DNA of 64,000 bases. Source: Sphingobacteriales bacterium 44-61 (GTDB taxonomy: Bacteria > Bacteroidota > Bacteroidia > Chitinophagales > Chitinophagaceae). The translations under genes and the position numbers were made by a program. Below the pieces are notes generated by a model, which saw nothing but the letters and a program-made list of their open reading frames with translations, did no database searches and had not been told where the DNA came from. The DNA lies in contig MKTW01000010.1 in NCBI GenBank assembly GCA_001898405.1, positions 108,405-172,404 of the forward strand. Reading direction: 5' to 3'. Position 1 is the stretch's first letter, and each line of letters starts with the position of its first letter. Shown one piece after another: positions 57,242-64,000 of the stretch.

Positions 57242-58126
57242 ATGGACCTACAGTTTAAGCGAACAAGAATTGCACCTACTCCCAGTGGCTTTCTTCATTT
57301 GGGAAATGTATTGTCGTTTGCACTAACAGCAGTGCTGGCCCGGCAAACGGGCGCGCAGATATTGTTGCGGATCGATGATATGGACAGGGAGCGTGCCAGC
57401 AGGGAATATGTGGAAGATATTTTTGATACGCTTCATTTCATGGAGATACCCTGGGATGAAGGCCCGCGCAATTACGCTGAATTTGAAAAAGAGTTTTCCC
57501 AGCTTCATCGTTTACCCTTGTACGAAAAAGCATTGCTGCAATTGAGAGAACAAGGGTCAGTATTTGCCTGCACCTGCTCAAGAACGCAAATCCTGGCTTT
57601 AAGCCCTGACGGAGTTTATCCCGGCACCTGCCGCAATAAAGGCATTCCCCTGGATACAAAAGATGCCTGCTGGCGTTTACGAACGGATAACAGGGAATTG
57701 CGTGTAAAAACAGTTGATCAGGCAATCATCAGCGATATATTACCAGATAGCCTGAAAGATTTCATTGTAAGAAAAAAGGATGGTTTCCCTGCGTACCAGT
57801 TAACCTCCCTTGCCGATGATCTGTACTGGAATGTGGACCTGGTAGTGAGGGGAGAAGACCTCTGGCCTTCCACGCTCGCGCAGCAATATCTCGCAACAGT
57901 GCTGAACAGACCTGTTTTCAGCGGGATCCGTTTTTTTCATCATCCCCTGCTGACCGGAAAGGATGGATTGAAGTTTTCAAAATCGGCAGGCGCCACTTCG
58001 ATACAATTCCTTCGGAAAGAAGGGAAAAAACCAGCAGATATTTATGCAATGATTGCCGGGATGATGAGCCTGGCTGAACCGGTAAGGGACCGGCAATCCC
58101 TGGCCCGTGCTTTGCGCATGATATAA
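57242..58126 (+). CDS. gluQ: Glutamyl-Q tRNA(Asp) synthetase
   Basis: 294-residue paralogue of the GluRS catalytic domain that adds glutamate to queuosine-34 of tRNA-Asp, not to the tRNA end. HIGH region IAPTPSGFLHLGNVLS, signature zinc loop CTCSRTQ with YPGTCR, and KMSKS equivalent LKFSKSAGAT; the anticodon-binding domain of true GluRS is missing, which fixes the call. The ATG at 57242 is used; a GTG three codons earlier (57233) is possible. Confidence 0.92.
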   Translation: MDLQFKRTRIAPTPSGFLHLGNVLSFALTAVLARQTGAQILLRIDDMDRERASREYVEDIFDTLHFMEIPWDEGPRNYAEFEKEFSQLHRLPLYEKALLQLREQGSVFACTCSRTQILALSPDGVYPGTCRNKGIPLDTKDACWRLRTDNRELRVKTVDQAIISDILPDSLKDFIVRKKDGFPAYQLTSLADDLYWNVDLVVRGEDLWPSTLAQQYLATVLNRPVFSGIRFFHHPLLTGKDGLKFSKSAGATSIQFLRKEGKKPADIYAMIAGMMSLAEPVRDRQSLARALRMI

Positions 58127-58213
58127 CCGCTGCGCTGCAAGCGTCCTGTTTTTAATAAGACATTCCCTGTAAGAAAACCGGAAAAATTGAGTTTTGTTAA
58201 ATACATTTGAAGC

Positions 58214-58576
58214 ATGAGACTGATCCTGCATCTGCTGGTCATTGCGGCAATTGCCTATATCCTTTCACAGGTGTTGCCGGGCGTGCATATCAAAAGCTAT
58301 GGCACAGCGATCTGGTTTGCTATTGTACTTGGTTTGTTGAATGTTTTCCTGCGCCCATTACTTATCTTGATCACTCTGCCCCTGACGATCTTTACATTCG
58401 GCCTGTTTATTTTTGTGATCAATACGGTCATCGTATTAATAGCAGGTCAATGGATAAAGGATTTTAAGATAGATAGTTTCTGGTCAGGCCTTTTATTCAG
58501 TTTGTTATTGTCTCTTACCACCTCTGCATTGTTCAGGGAGGAAAGACGGCAACGCCGCATGAATGACCAACGGTAA
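58214..58576 (+). CDS. Phage holin family 4 (YvlD-like) membrane protein
   Basis: 120 residues, four hydrophobic helices: LILHLLVIAAIAYILSQVLP, IWFAIVLGLLNVFLRPLLIL, TIFTFGLFIFVINTVIVLIA and FWSGLLFSLLLSLTTSALF. NVFLRPLLILITLPLTIFT is the family signature. Despite the name, these are chromosomal proteins with no lysis neighbours here; function unknown. Ends with a basic tail REERRQRRMNDQR. Confidence 0.85.
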   Translation: MRLILHLLVIAAIAYILSQVLPGVHIKSYGTAIWFAIVLGLLNVFLRPLLILITLPLTIFTFGLFIFVINTVIVLIAGQWIKDFKIDSFWSGLLFSLLLSLTTSALFREERRQRRMNDQR

Positions 58577-58639
58577 CACCAGTCGCAATAAACCCTCAGA
58601 TTGTCGTATTTGCACGCCGCCTCCCCCACAACTTCGTAA

Positions 58640-58670
58640 TATTTTTGTTTTACACAATTAAAAAAGGAGG
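58640..58670 (+). promoter_or_regulatory. -7 box and Shine-Dalgarno before the VOC gene
   Basis: TATTTTTG (58640-58647) matches the -7 consensus, and AAGGAGG (58664-58670) lies 5 bases before the ATG. This is the second clear Shine-Dalgarno in the window after that of rpsU; most genes here have none. Confidence 0.55.
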
Positions 58671-58675
58671 CTATC

Positions 58676-59176
58676 ATGGCTACATTCCAAAGACTTACAT
58701 CCTGCTTGTGGTTCGATAACCAGGCAGAAGAAGCAGCAAAGTTTTATACATCTGTTTTTAAGAATTCCAAAATCGGGAAGATCGCTTATTATGGAAAAGA
58801 AGGACAGGAAGAGCATCGCCAGAAACCCGGCTCAGTGATGACGGTGGAGTTTGAACTGGAAGGGCATAAATTTCTTGGACTGAATGGCGGCCCTGTTTTT
58901 AAATTCAGTGAAGCCATTTCTTTTGTTATTAATTGTAAAGACCAGGCAGAAATAGATTATTACTGGGAAAAATTGACTGCCGGTGGCGACCCTAAAGCGC
59001 AGCAATGTGGCTGGCTGAAAGATAAATATGGTCTTTCCTGGCAAGTGACACCGGTAATTCTGGAAAAAATGGTAACCAGTGAAGATAAGACAAAGTCAGG
59101 CCGGATGATGAAGGCTTTGATGCAAATGAAAAAACTTGATATTGCCCAATTGGAAAAAGCGTTTAATGGAGAGTGA
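58676..59176 (+). CDS. VOC-superfamily (PhnB-like) protein
   Basis: 166-residue protein of the vicinal oxygen chelate fold, PhnB / 3-demethylubiquinone methyltransferase-domain subgroup. Starts TFQRLTSCLWFDNQAEEAAK and has FYTSVFKNSKIG, GHKFLGLNGGP and CGWLKDKYGLSWQVTP, which are usual for the group. Substrate is unknown. A strong Shine-Dalgarno and its own -7 box and terminator make it a single-gene unit. Confidence 0.85.
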   Translation: MATFQRLTSCLWFDNQAEEAAKFYTSVFKNSKIGKIAYYGKEGQEEHRQKPGSVMTVEFELEGHKFLGLNGGPVFKFSEAISFVINCKDQAEIDYYWEKLTAGGDPKAQQCGWLKDKYGLSWQVTPVILEKMVTSEDKTKSGRMMKALMQMKKLDIAQLEKAFNGE

Positions 59177-59215
59177 TTATCTGAGAGGATTGCTAACCTG
59201 GTTCTGAAATAAGTT

Positions 59216-59250
59216 AACGGCTACTGAAAGATCAGTGGCCGTTTCGTTTT
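59216..59250 (+). terminator. Terminator after the VOC gene
   Basis: AACGGCTACTGA and TCAGTGGCCGTT form a 12-bp stem (one G-U pair) with an AAGA loop, then TCGTTTT. The rest of the 201-base gap to the MFS gene holds a weak TATCTTTA box at 59342-59349. Confidence 0.82.
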
Positions 59251-59377
59251 ATTATTTTTCGCCTCATTTTCCTTTTAGTCTGCTTTTGACGGTTAACTGC
59301 GTTCATCCTGGATGATCTCTTCATGTCTCTTTTATTCCCCTTATCTTTAGCAGATCCAGGGCCTGAAAAAACAAACT

Positions 59378-60670
59378 ATGCCTGCTGAAAAAATCTCCCC
59401 CCCCCGTTTAAAAGCAATTATCGGCGGTTCTATTGGTAATTTGGTAGAATGGTACGATTGGTATGCTTATTCAGCATTCGCCTTGTATTTTTCCTCTTCC
59501 TTTTTCCCGGAGGGCAATACAACGGCCCAGTTGCTTAATACAGCAGGAGTATTTGCATTAGGCTTTTTAATGCGCCCGATCGGCGGGTGGTTGTTTGGCC
59601 GCATTGCGGATCAACAAGGCCGCAAAAAAGCAATGACCTGGTCGGTATTGCTGATGTCATTCGGCTCATTGCTGATAGCGCTTACTCCTACGTATAAAAC
59701 GATCGGTATTGCAGCTCCTGTGATCCTGCTGCTGGCAAGGCTGCTGCAGGGATTGAGCGTAGGCGGAGAATACGGAGTTTCTGCTACCTATCTTAGTGAA
59801 ATGGCTACCCGCAATCGCAGAGGCTTCTACTCCAGCTTTCAGTATGTTACGCTGATCGGCGGGCAGTTGATCGCTTTAGGCATCCAGCTGATATTGCAAA
59901 AATTATTATTGACGGAAGACCAGTTGCATAGCTGGGGTTGGAGAATTCCTTTTGCGATCGGCGCTGTGTTGTCCGTGATCGCGCTTTACCTGCGCAGCAA
60001 TTTGCACGAAACGCCTTCTTTTGAATTGCACGCTTCAGAACATACACGCCGGAAAGGGACCATCCGGGAGTTGCTTAAACATCCGAAAGCAGTTCTTACT
60101 GTAGCAGGGCTGACACTGGGAGGTACACTGGCATTTTATACCTATACAACGTATATGCAAAAGTTCCTGGTAAATACAGTGCATCTTACCAAACAACAAT
60201 CCACCACGCTTTCATTTATATCCCTGTTATTGTTTGCTTTGTTGCAGCCCTTGTTTGGCGCTTTGTCAGACAGGATAGGAAGAAAACCTCTGCTGATCAG
60301 TTTTGGCGTGTTGGGCGTTTTATGTACAGTGCCATTGCTTACAGCCTTAAGTCAGACCAGTTCCTTAACTGCCGCCTTCCTGTTGCTGATGGCTGCCCTT
60401 GTTATTGTAAGCGGCTATACCAGCATCAATGCGGTAGTGAAAGCAGAATTATTTCCTGCTGAAGTAAGAGCGCTTGGAGTGGGACTGCCTTATGGTCTTA
60501 CGGTGGCCATTTTTGGTGGAAGCGCAGAGTACATTGCTTTCTGGCTGAAAGATATTGGATATGAATCTTATTTTTACTGGTATATCACTGCCTGTATTGG
60601 AGTATCCCTGTGTGTGTACCTTTTTATGAAGGACACTAAATATTCTTCCCGATTGAACGAAGAGCTCTGA
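59378..60670 (+). CDS. MFS transporter, metabolite:proton symporter type
   Basis: 430-residue inner-membrane carrier of the major facilitator superfamily, metabolite:H+ symporter branch (KgtP/ShiA/ProP-like). 12 helices; signatures GNLVEWYDWYAYSAFALYF, RPIGGWLFGRIADQQGRKKA and GLSVGGEYGVSATYLSE, and a second half with DRIGRKPLL. Substrates in this branch are organic acids, shikimate or betaine. It lies 48 bases before the phosphoketolase gene, so an organic acid tied to that pathway is possible, not shown. Confidence 0.88.
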   Translation: MPAEKISPPRLKAIIGGSIGNLVEWYDWYAYSAFALYFSSSFFPEGNTTAQLLNTAGVFALGFLMRPIGGWLFGRIADQQGRKKAMTWSVLLMSFGSLLIALTPTYKTIGIAAPVILLLARLLQGLSVGGEYGVSATYLSEMATRNRRGFYSSFQYVTLIGGQLIALGIQLILQKLLLTEDQLHSWGWRIPFAIGAVLSVIALYLRSNLHETPSFELHASEHTRRKGTIRELLKHPKAVLTVAGLTLGGTLAFYTYTTYMQKFLVNTVHLTKQQSTTLSFISLLLFALLQPLFGALSDRIGRKPLLISFGVLGVLCTVPLLTALSQTSSLTAAFLLLMAALVIVSGYTSINAVVKAELFPAEVRALGVGLPYGLTVAIFGGSAEYIAFWLKDIGYESYFYWYITACIGVSLCVYLFMKDTKYSSRLNEEL

Positions 60671-60718
60671 AGCTATCCACCCGGTTCAGGCATAGTTTTT
60701 ATTTTAAAACAATAAAAC

Positions 60719-63079
60719 ATGGGAAAGGAAATCTCACCTGATTTATTGCATAAAATAGATGCTTACTGGCGTGCGGCCAATTATTTATCAGTCGGACAGA
60801 TCTATTTGAGGGATAATCCCCTGATGAAAGAGCCTTTAAAGATCGAGCATGTAAAGAACATGCTGCTGGGGCATTGGGGCACAACGCCGGGACAGAACTT
60901 TATTTATGCGCATCTCAACAGGATCATCAATCAATACGACCTGGATATGTTTTATGTATCCGGACCAGGGCATGGCGGGCCGGCATTGGTTGCCAATACT
61001 TATCTTGAAGGGACCTATTCGGAGATCTATCCTGATATTACACAGGACGCAAGCGGGTTGAAAAAATTATTCAAGCAATTTTCTTTTCCTGGGGGAATTC
61101 CGAGCCATGTTTCGCCTGAATGCCCCGGTTCCATGCATGAAGGTGGTGAATTGGGGTATTCATTAAGTCATGCTTTCGGCGCTGTTTTCGATAACCCCGG
61201 TCTTATTGTCGCTTGCGTGGTGGGAGATGGAGAAGCAGAAACCGGTCCGTTGGCAACGGCCTGGCATTCCAATAAATTCCTTCATCCCGTTAATGATGGT
61301 GTTGTGTTGCCCATCCTTCATTTGAATGGATACAAAATAGCCAACCCTGCCCTGCTGGCAAGAATCAGCCATGAAGAACTGGACCAGCTTTTTAAAGGTT
61401 ATGGATGGAGGCCATATTGGGTGGAAGGAGATGATCCCTTGCCAATGCATGCGGCAATGGCTAACACACTTGATACGGTGATTGAAGAAATAATGCTGAT
61501 CAAAAAAAATGCGGCGCAAGAAAAGATCAAAGAAAGGCCCATCTGGCCAATGATCATTTTGAAATCACCCAAAGGGTGGACCGGCCCTAAGATGGTGGAC
61601 GGTTTGCCGGTTGAAGGAACATTCCGTTCCCACCAGGTGCCTTTATCAGAGCCACGTAAAAAGAAAGAACATCTCCAACAACTGGAGGAGTGGTTGAGAA
61701 GCTACAAGCCACAGGAGTTGTTTGATGAAAATGGAGTACTGCTGCCAGCCCTGGCTGCTTTAGCACCGAAAGGAGAAAGGAGGATGGGGGCCAACCCGCA
61801 TGCGAATGGGGGCTTCCGGTTGCAGGACCTTCGCATGCCCGATTTCAGGGAGTATGCCATTGACATAAAACAGCGAAGCGATATGGGACCCGGTGATACG
61901 AAAGTGCTGGGAACATTTATCCGCGACGTGATCAAACTGAATGCAGATCAAAGGAATTTCCGTTTATTCGGTCCTGATGAAACGCTCTCTAATCGATTGA
62001 ATGCCGTATTTGAGGTGACCAACCGTCAATGGCTCGCAGAGACGGTCAATACAGATGAATTCCTGAAACAGGATGGCCGCGTAATGGAGATGTTGAGTGA
62101 ACATCAGTGTGAAGGCTGGTTGGAAGGATACATACTTACGGGAAGGCATGGCCTTTTCAATTGCTATGAAGCGTTCATCCATATTGTAGACTCTATGTTT
62201 AACCAGCACGCAAAATGGTTAAAGATGACAGCCCATCTCAACTGGCGGAAAAAATTACCTTCTTTAAATATCCTGCTTGCATCTCATGTATGGCGGCAAG
62301 ATCATAATGGCTTCACTCACCAGGACCCAGGATTCCTGGATGTGGTGTTGAATAAAAAAGCATCCGTAGTAAGGATATATTTGCCACCTGATGCCAATTG
62401 CCTTTTATCAGTGATGGATCATTGCCTGCAAAGCCGGCATTATGTAAACGTGGTAGTGGCAGGTAAGCATCCTTCTCCTCAATGGCTGTCTATGGATGAG
62501 ACGGTAGTACATTGCACCAAAGGTATCGGCATCTGGACCTGGGCCAGCAATGATGCTGGCGCGGAACCCGATGTGGTGATGGCTTGTGCGGGTGATGTGC
62601 CTACATTGGAAACACTGGCTGCAGTTTCCATTTTGCGTGATAACCTGCCGGAATTGAAAATACGTGTGGTGAATGTAGTAGACCTTATGAAACTGCAGCC
62701 CAACACCGAACATCCGCATGGCTTAAATGATAAAGACTTTGATACACTGTTTACAAAAGATAAGCCAGTGATCTTTGCCTTTCATGGTTACCCCTGGCTT
62801 ATTCACCGGCTTACTTACAAACGCACCAATCATGATAACATTCATGTAAGAGGATACAAAGAGGAAGGTACCATCACTACTCCTTTTGATATGACCGTAT
62901 TGAATGATATGGACCGTTTTCACCTGGTAGAAGATGTAATAGATCGTTTGCCTGCCCTTGGGAGCAATGCTTCCTATCTGAAGCAGGAAATGCAGGACAA
63001 ACTGATCAAACATCGTAATTATATCAATGAAAACGGAATGGATATGCCCGAGATCAGGGAATGGAAATGGAAATACTGA
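60719..63079 (+). CDS. xfp: Phosphoketolase (xylulose-5-P / fructose-6-P)
   Basis: 786-residue thiamine-diphosphate enzyme that splits xylulose 5-phosphate (and perhaps fructose 6-phosphate) with phosphate to acetyl phosphate and an aldose phosphate. Motifs: [40 protein letters not shown], the TPP-binding [18 protein letters not shown], and the C-terminal [29 protein letters not shown] and [10 protein letters not shown]. Length is normal. The acetate kinase gene follows after 14 bases, giving the two-step route to acetate and ATP. Confidence 0.95.
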   Translation: MGKEISPDLLHKIDAYWRAANYLSVGQIYLRDNPLMKEPLKIEHVKNMLLGHWGTTPGQNFIYAHLNRIINQYDLDMFYVSGPGHGGPALVANTYLEGTYSEIYPDITQDASGLKKLFKQFSFPGGIPSHVSPECPGSMHEGGELGYSLSHAFGAVFDNPGLIVACVVGDGEAETGPLATAWHSNKFLHPVNDGVVLPILHLNGYKIANPALLARISHEELDQLFKGYGWRPYWVEGDDPLPMHAAMANTLDTVIEEIMLIKKNAAQEKIKERPIWPMIILKSPKGWTGPKMVDGLPVEGTFRSHQVPLSEPRKKKEHLQQLEEWLRSYKPQELFDENGVLLPALAALAPKGERRMGANPHANGGFRLQDLRMPDFREYAIDIKQRSDMGPGDTKVLGTFIRDVIKLNADQRNFRLFGPDETLSNRLNAVFEVTNRQWLAETVNTDEFLKQDGRVMEMLSEHQCEGWLEGYILTGRHGLFNCYEAFIHIVDSMFNQHAKWLKMTAHLNWRKKLPSLNILLASHVWRQDHNGFTHQDPGFLDVVLNKKASVVRIYLPPDANCLLSVMDHCLQSRHYVNVVVAGKHPSPQWLSMDETVVHCTKGIGIWTWASNDAGAEPDVVMACAGDVPTLETLAAVSILRDNLPELKIRVVNVVDLMKLQPNTEHPHGLNDKDFDTLFTKDKPVIFAFHGYPWLIHRLTYKRTNHDNIHVRGYKEEGTITTPFDMTVLNDMDRFHLVEDVIDRLPALGSNASYLKQEMQDKLIKHRNYINENGMDMPEIREWKWKY

Positions 63080-63093
63080 ATAATAAGAATAGT

Positions 63094-64000
63094 ATGAAAA
63101 TTCTGGTGATCAATGCGGGTAGCAGCTCCGTAAAATTCAGGCTTTACAAAATGCCTGAAGAAACCCAGCTTTGCTCAGGAGTGGCAGAAAGGATCGGCGA
63201 TGAAAAATCGTATATCCATTTTACTATCGGAGATAAGCCTGAAGTGAATGAGTTGAATGTGCCGGTGGCTGATCATGCAGAGGCGGTGAGGCAGGTGGTA
63301 TTGTTGCTTAGCAACCCCGACCATGAGATCATTAAAGATCCTTTGGAAGTAAAAATAATAGGTCACCGGGTAGTGCATGGAGGGGAATATTTTTCAACAG
63401 CAGTTGAAATTACTAAAGAGGTAAAGGAAAAGATCAGGCAGTTATTTTCATTTGCTCCGCTTCATAATCCTGTCAACTTACGCTGTATAGAAGTAACAGA
63501 AGCTTTTTTTCCTTCGGCAAAGCAGGTAGCTGTTTTTGACACGGCTTTTCACCATCAACTTCCACAGGTTGCTGCGCAATATGCCCTTCCTCTTACTTAT
63601 TACAGAAATGATAAGATACGGGTTTATGGGTTTCATGGCATCAGCCATAAGTATGTGACCCGGAAAGCCAGTGAATATCTTAATAAACCGGATGCAAAAC
63701 TGGTCAGTATACATTTGGGAAACGGCTGCAGCATTGTGGCCGTGCAGGGAGGTAGGTCAATGGACACAAGCATGGGGTTCAGCCCCCTGAGCGGATTGAT
63801 AATGGGCTCCAGGGTTGGAGATATCGATGCCTCAGTGGTACTGCACTTGCAAACGCAATGCGGACTGAATGCAGATTATGTAGACACTTTGCTCAATAAG
63901 CAATCGGGACTCTTGGGGCTTACAGGGCATAGCGATATGCGTGAAGTACGTAAAGCTATTGCAAATGGAGATAAGGAAGCCCGCTTTGCATGTGAACTGT
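63094..64000 (+). CDS. ackA: Acetate kinase, cut by the window end
   Basis: The first 302 residues of acetate kinase, open to the last base. The start MKILVINAGSSSVKFRL is the ATP/acetate kinase signature; GHRVVHGGEYF, AVFDTAFHHQLP with the key Asp-Thr, YGFHGISHKYV and IHLGNGCSIVAV with GRSMDTSMGFSPLSGLIMGS follow. The C-terminal quarter is outside the window. It turns acetyl phosphate from the phosphoketolase, 14 bases upstream, into acetate plus ATP. Confidence 0.96.
   Translation, partial: MKILVINAGSSSVKFRLYKMPEETQLCSGVAERIGDEKSYIHFTIGDKPEVNELNVPVADHAEAVRQVVLLLSNPDHEIIKDPLEVKIIGHRVVHGGEYFSTAVEITKEVKEKIRQLFSFAPLHNPVNLRCIEVTEAFFPSAKQVAVFDTAFHHQLPQVAAQYALPLTYYRNDKIRVYGFHGISHKYVTRKASEYLNKPDAKLVSIHLGNGCSIVAVQGGRSMDTSMGFSPLSGLIMGSRVGDIDASVVLHLQTQCGLNADYVDTLLNKQSGLLGLTGHSDMREVRKAIANGDKEARFACEL

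Noticed and set aside
58214-58576. Prophage holin
   Set aside because: Only the family name suggests phage; no phage genes or lysis functions are nearby.

Overview
The window is chromosomal DNA of a Bacteroidota bacterium. Support for this: a type IX secretion pair (porV-porU), many matches to the Bacteroidota -7 promoter box TAnnTTTG, near absence of Shine-Dalgarno sequences except at two genes, SPII lipoprotein signals, and the local order rpsU-xer-hpf-tRNAs-tuf-tRNA-Trp-secE-nusG. Gene content resembles Chitinophagaceae or neighbouring families, but the sequence alone does not fix the family. No rRNA, CRISPR array, prophage or transposase was seen.

Layout. (1) 1-6.4 kb: a cyanophycin island with cyanophycin synthetase (minus strand) and, divergently, a Tat-signal PLP enzyme, an APC permease and a cyanophycinase. 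(2) 6.4-16.6 kb: alpha/beta hydrolase, tyrS, the T9SS genes porV and a long porU, an acyltransferase, and riboflavin synthase. (3) 16.7-37.3 kb: the information-processing core. It runs rpsU, xer recombinase, hpf, tRNA-Thr/Tyr/Gly/Thr, tuf, tRNA-Trp, secE, nusG, an inserted LtaS-like phosphotransferase, rplK-rplA-rplJ-rplL, two inserted minus-strand genes (collagen-like lipoprotein, ComEA-like protein), rpoB, rpoC and an OmpH-like protein. (4) 37.6-41.1 kb: a second APC permease, an isoaspartyl peptidase/asparaginase, a small secreted protein and ispD. (5) 41.1-48.2 kb, minus strand: FemAB/GNAT-like protein, an M1 peptidase that looks fused to an outer-membrane barrel, a polyprenyl-phosphate sugar transferase, a Gfo/Idh oxidoreductase and an L,D-transpeptidase-like protein. 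(6) 48.2-51.8 kb: a regulatory-looking intergenic region with large inverted repeats, then a GH31 alpha-xylosidase-like enzyme with a PA14 insert. (7) 52-59.2 kb: small RNA-binding and cold-shock-domain proteins, two unknown small proteins, a fatty acid desaturase, a YdjM-like membrane protein, BON and MgtC proteins, GluQ-RS, a 4-TM holin-like protein and a VOC protein. (8) 59.4-64 kb: MFS transporter, phosphoketolase and acetate kinase (cut by the window end).

How the parts work together. Regions 1 and 4 together encode a complete predicted cyanophycin cycle: CphA makes the Asp-Arg polymer, the cyanophycinase cuts it to beta-Asp-Arg, the isoaspartyl peptidase splits the dipeptide, and permeases may move the amino acids. 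Region 3 supplies translation and transcription machinery, with short matching promoters in front of rpsU, the tRNA-tuf block, rplK and rpoB. Region 8 encodes the end of a phosphoketolase shunt: xylulose-5-P or fructose-6-P to acetyl-P, then acetate and ATP.

The points most worth following are the PLP enzyme inside the cyanophycin island, the peptidase-barrel fusion, the rpsU Shine-Dalgarno signal, the 48-bp perfect palindrome before the GH31 gene, the structured leader of the L,D-transpeptidase gene, and the foreign genes lodged in the nusG-rplK and rplL-rpoB gaps.
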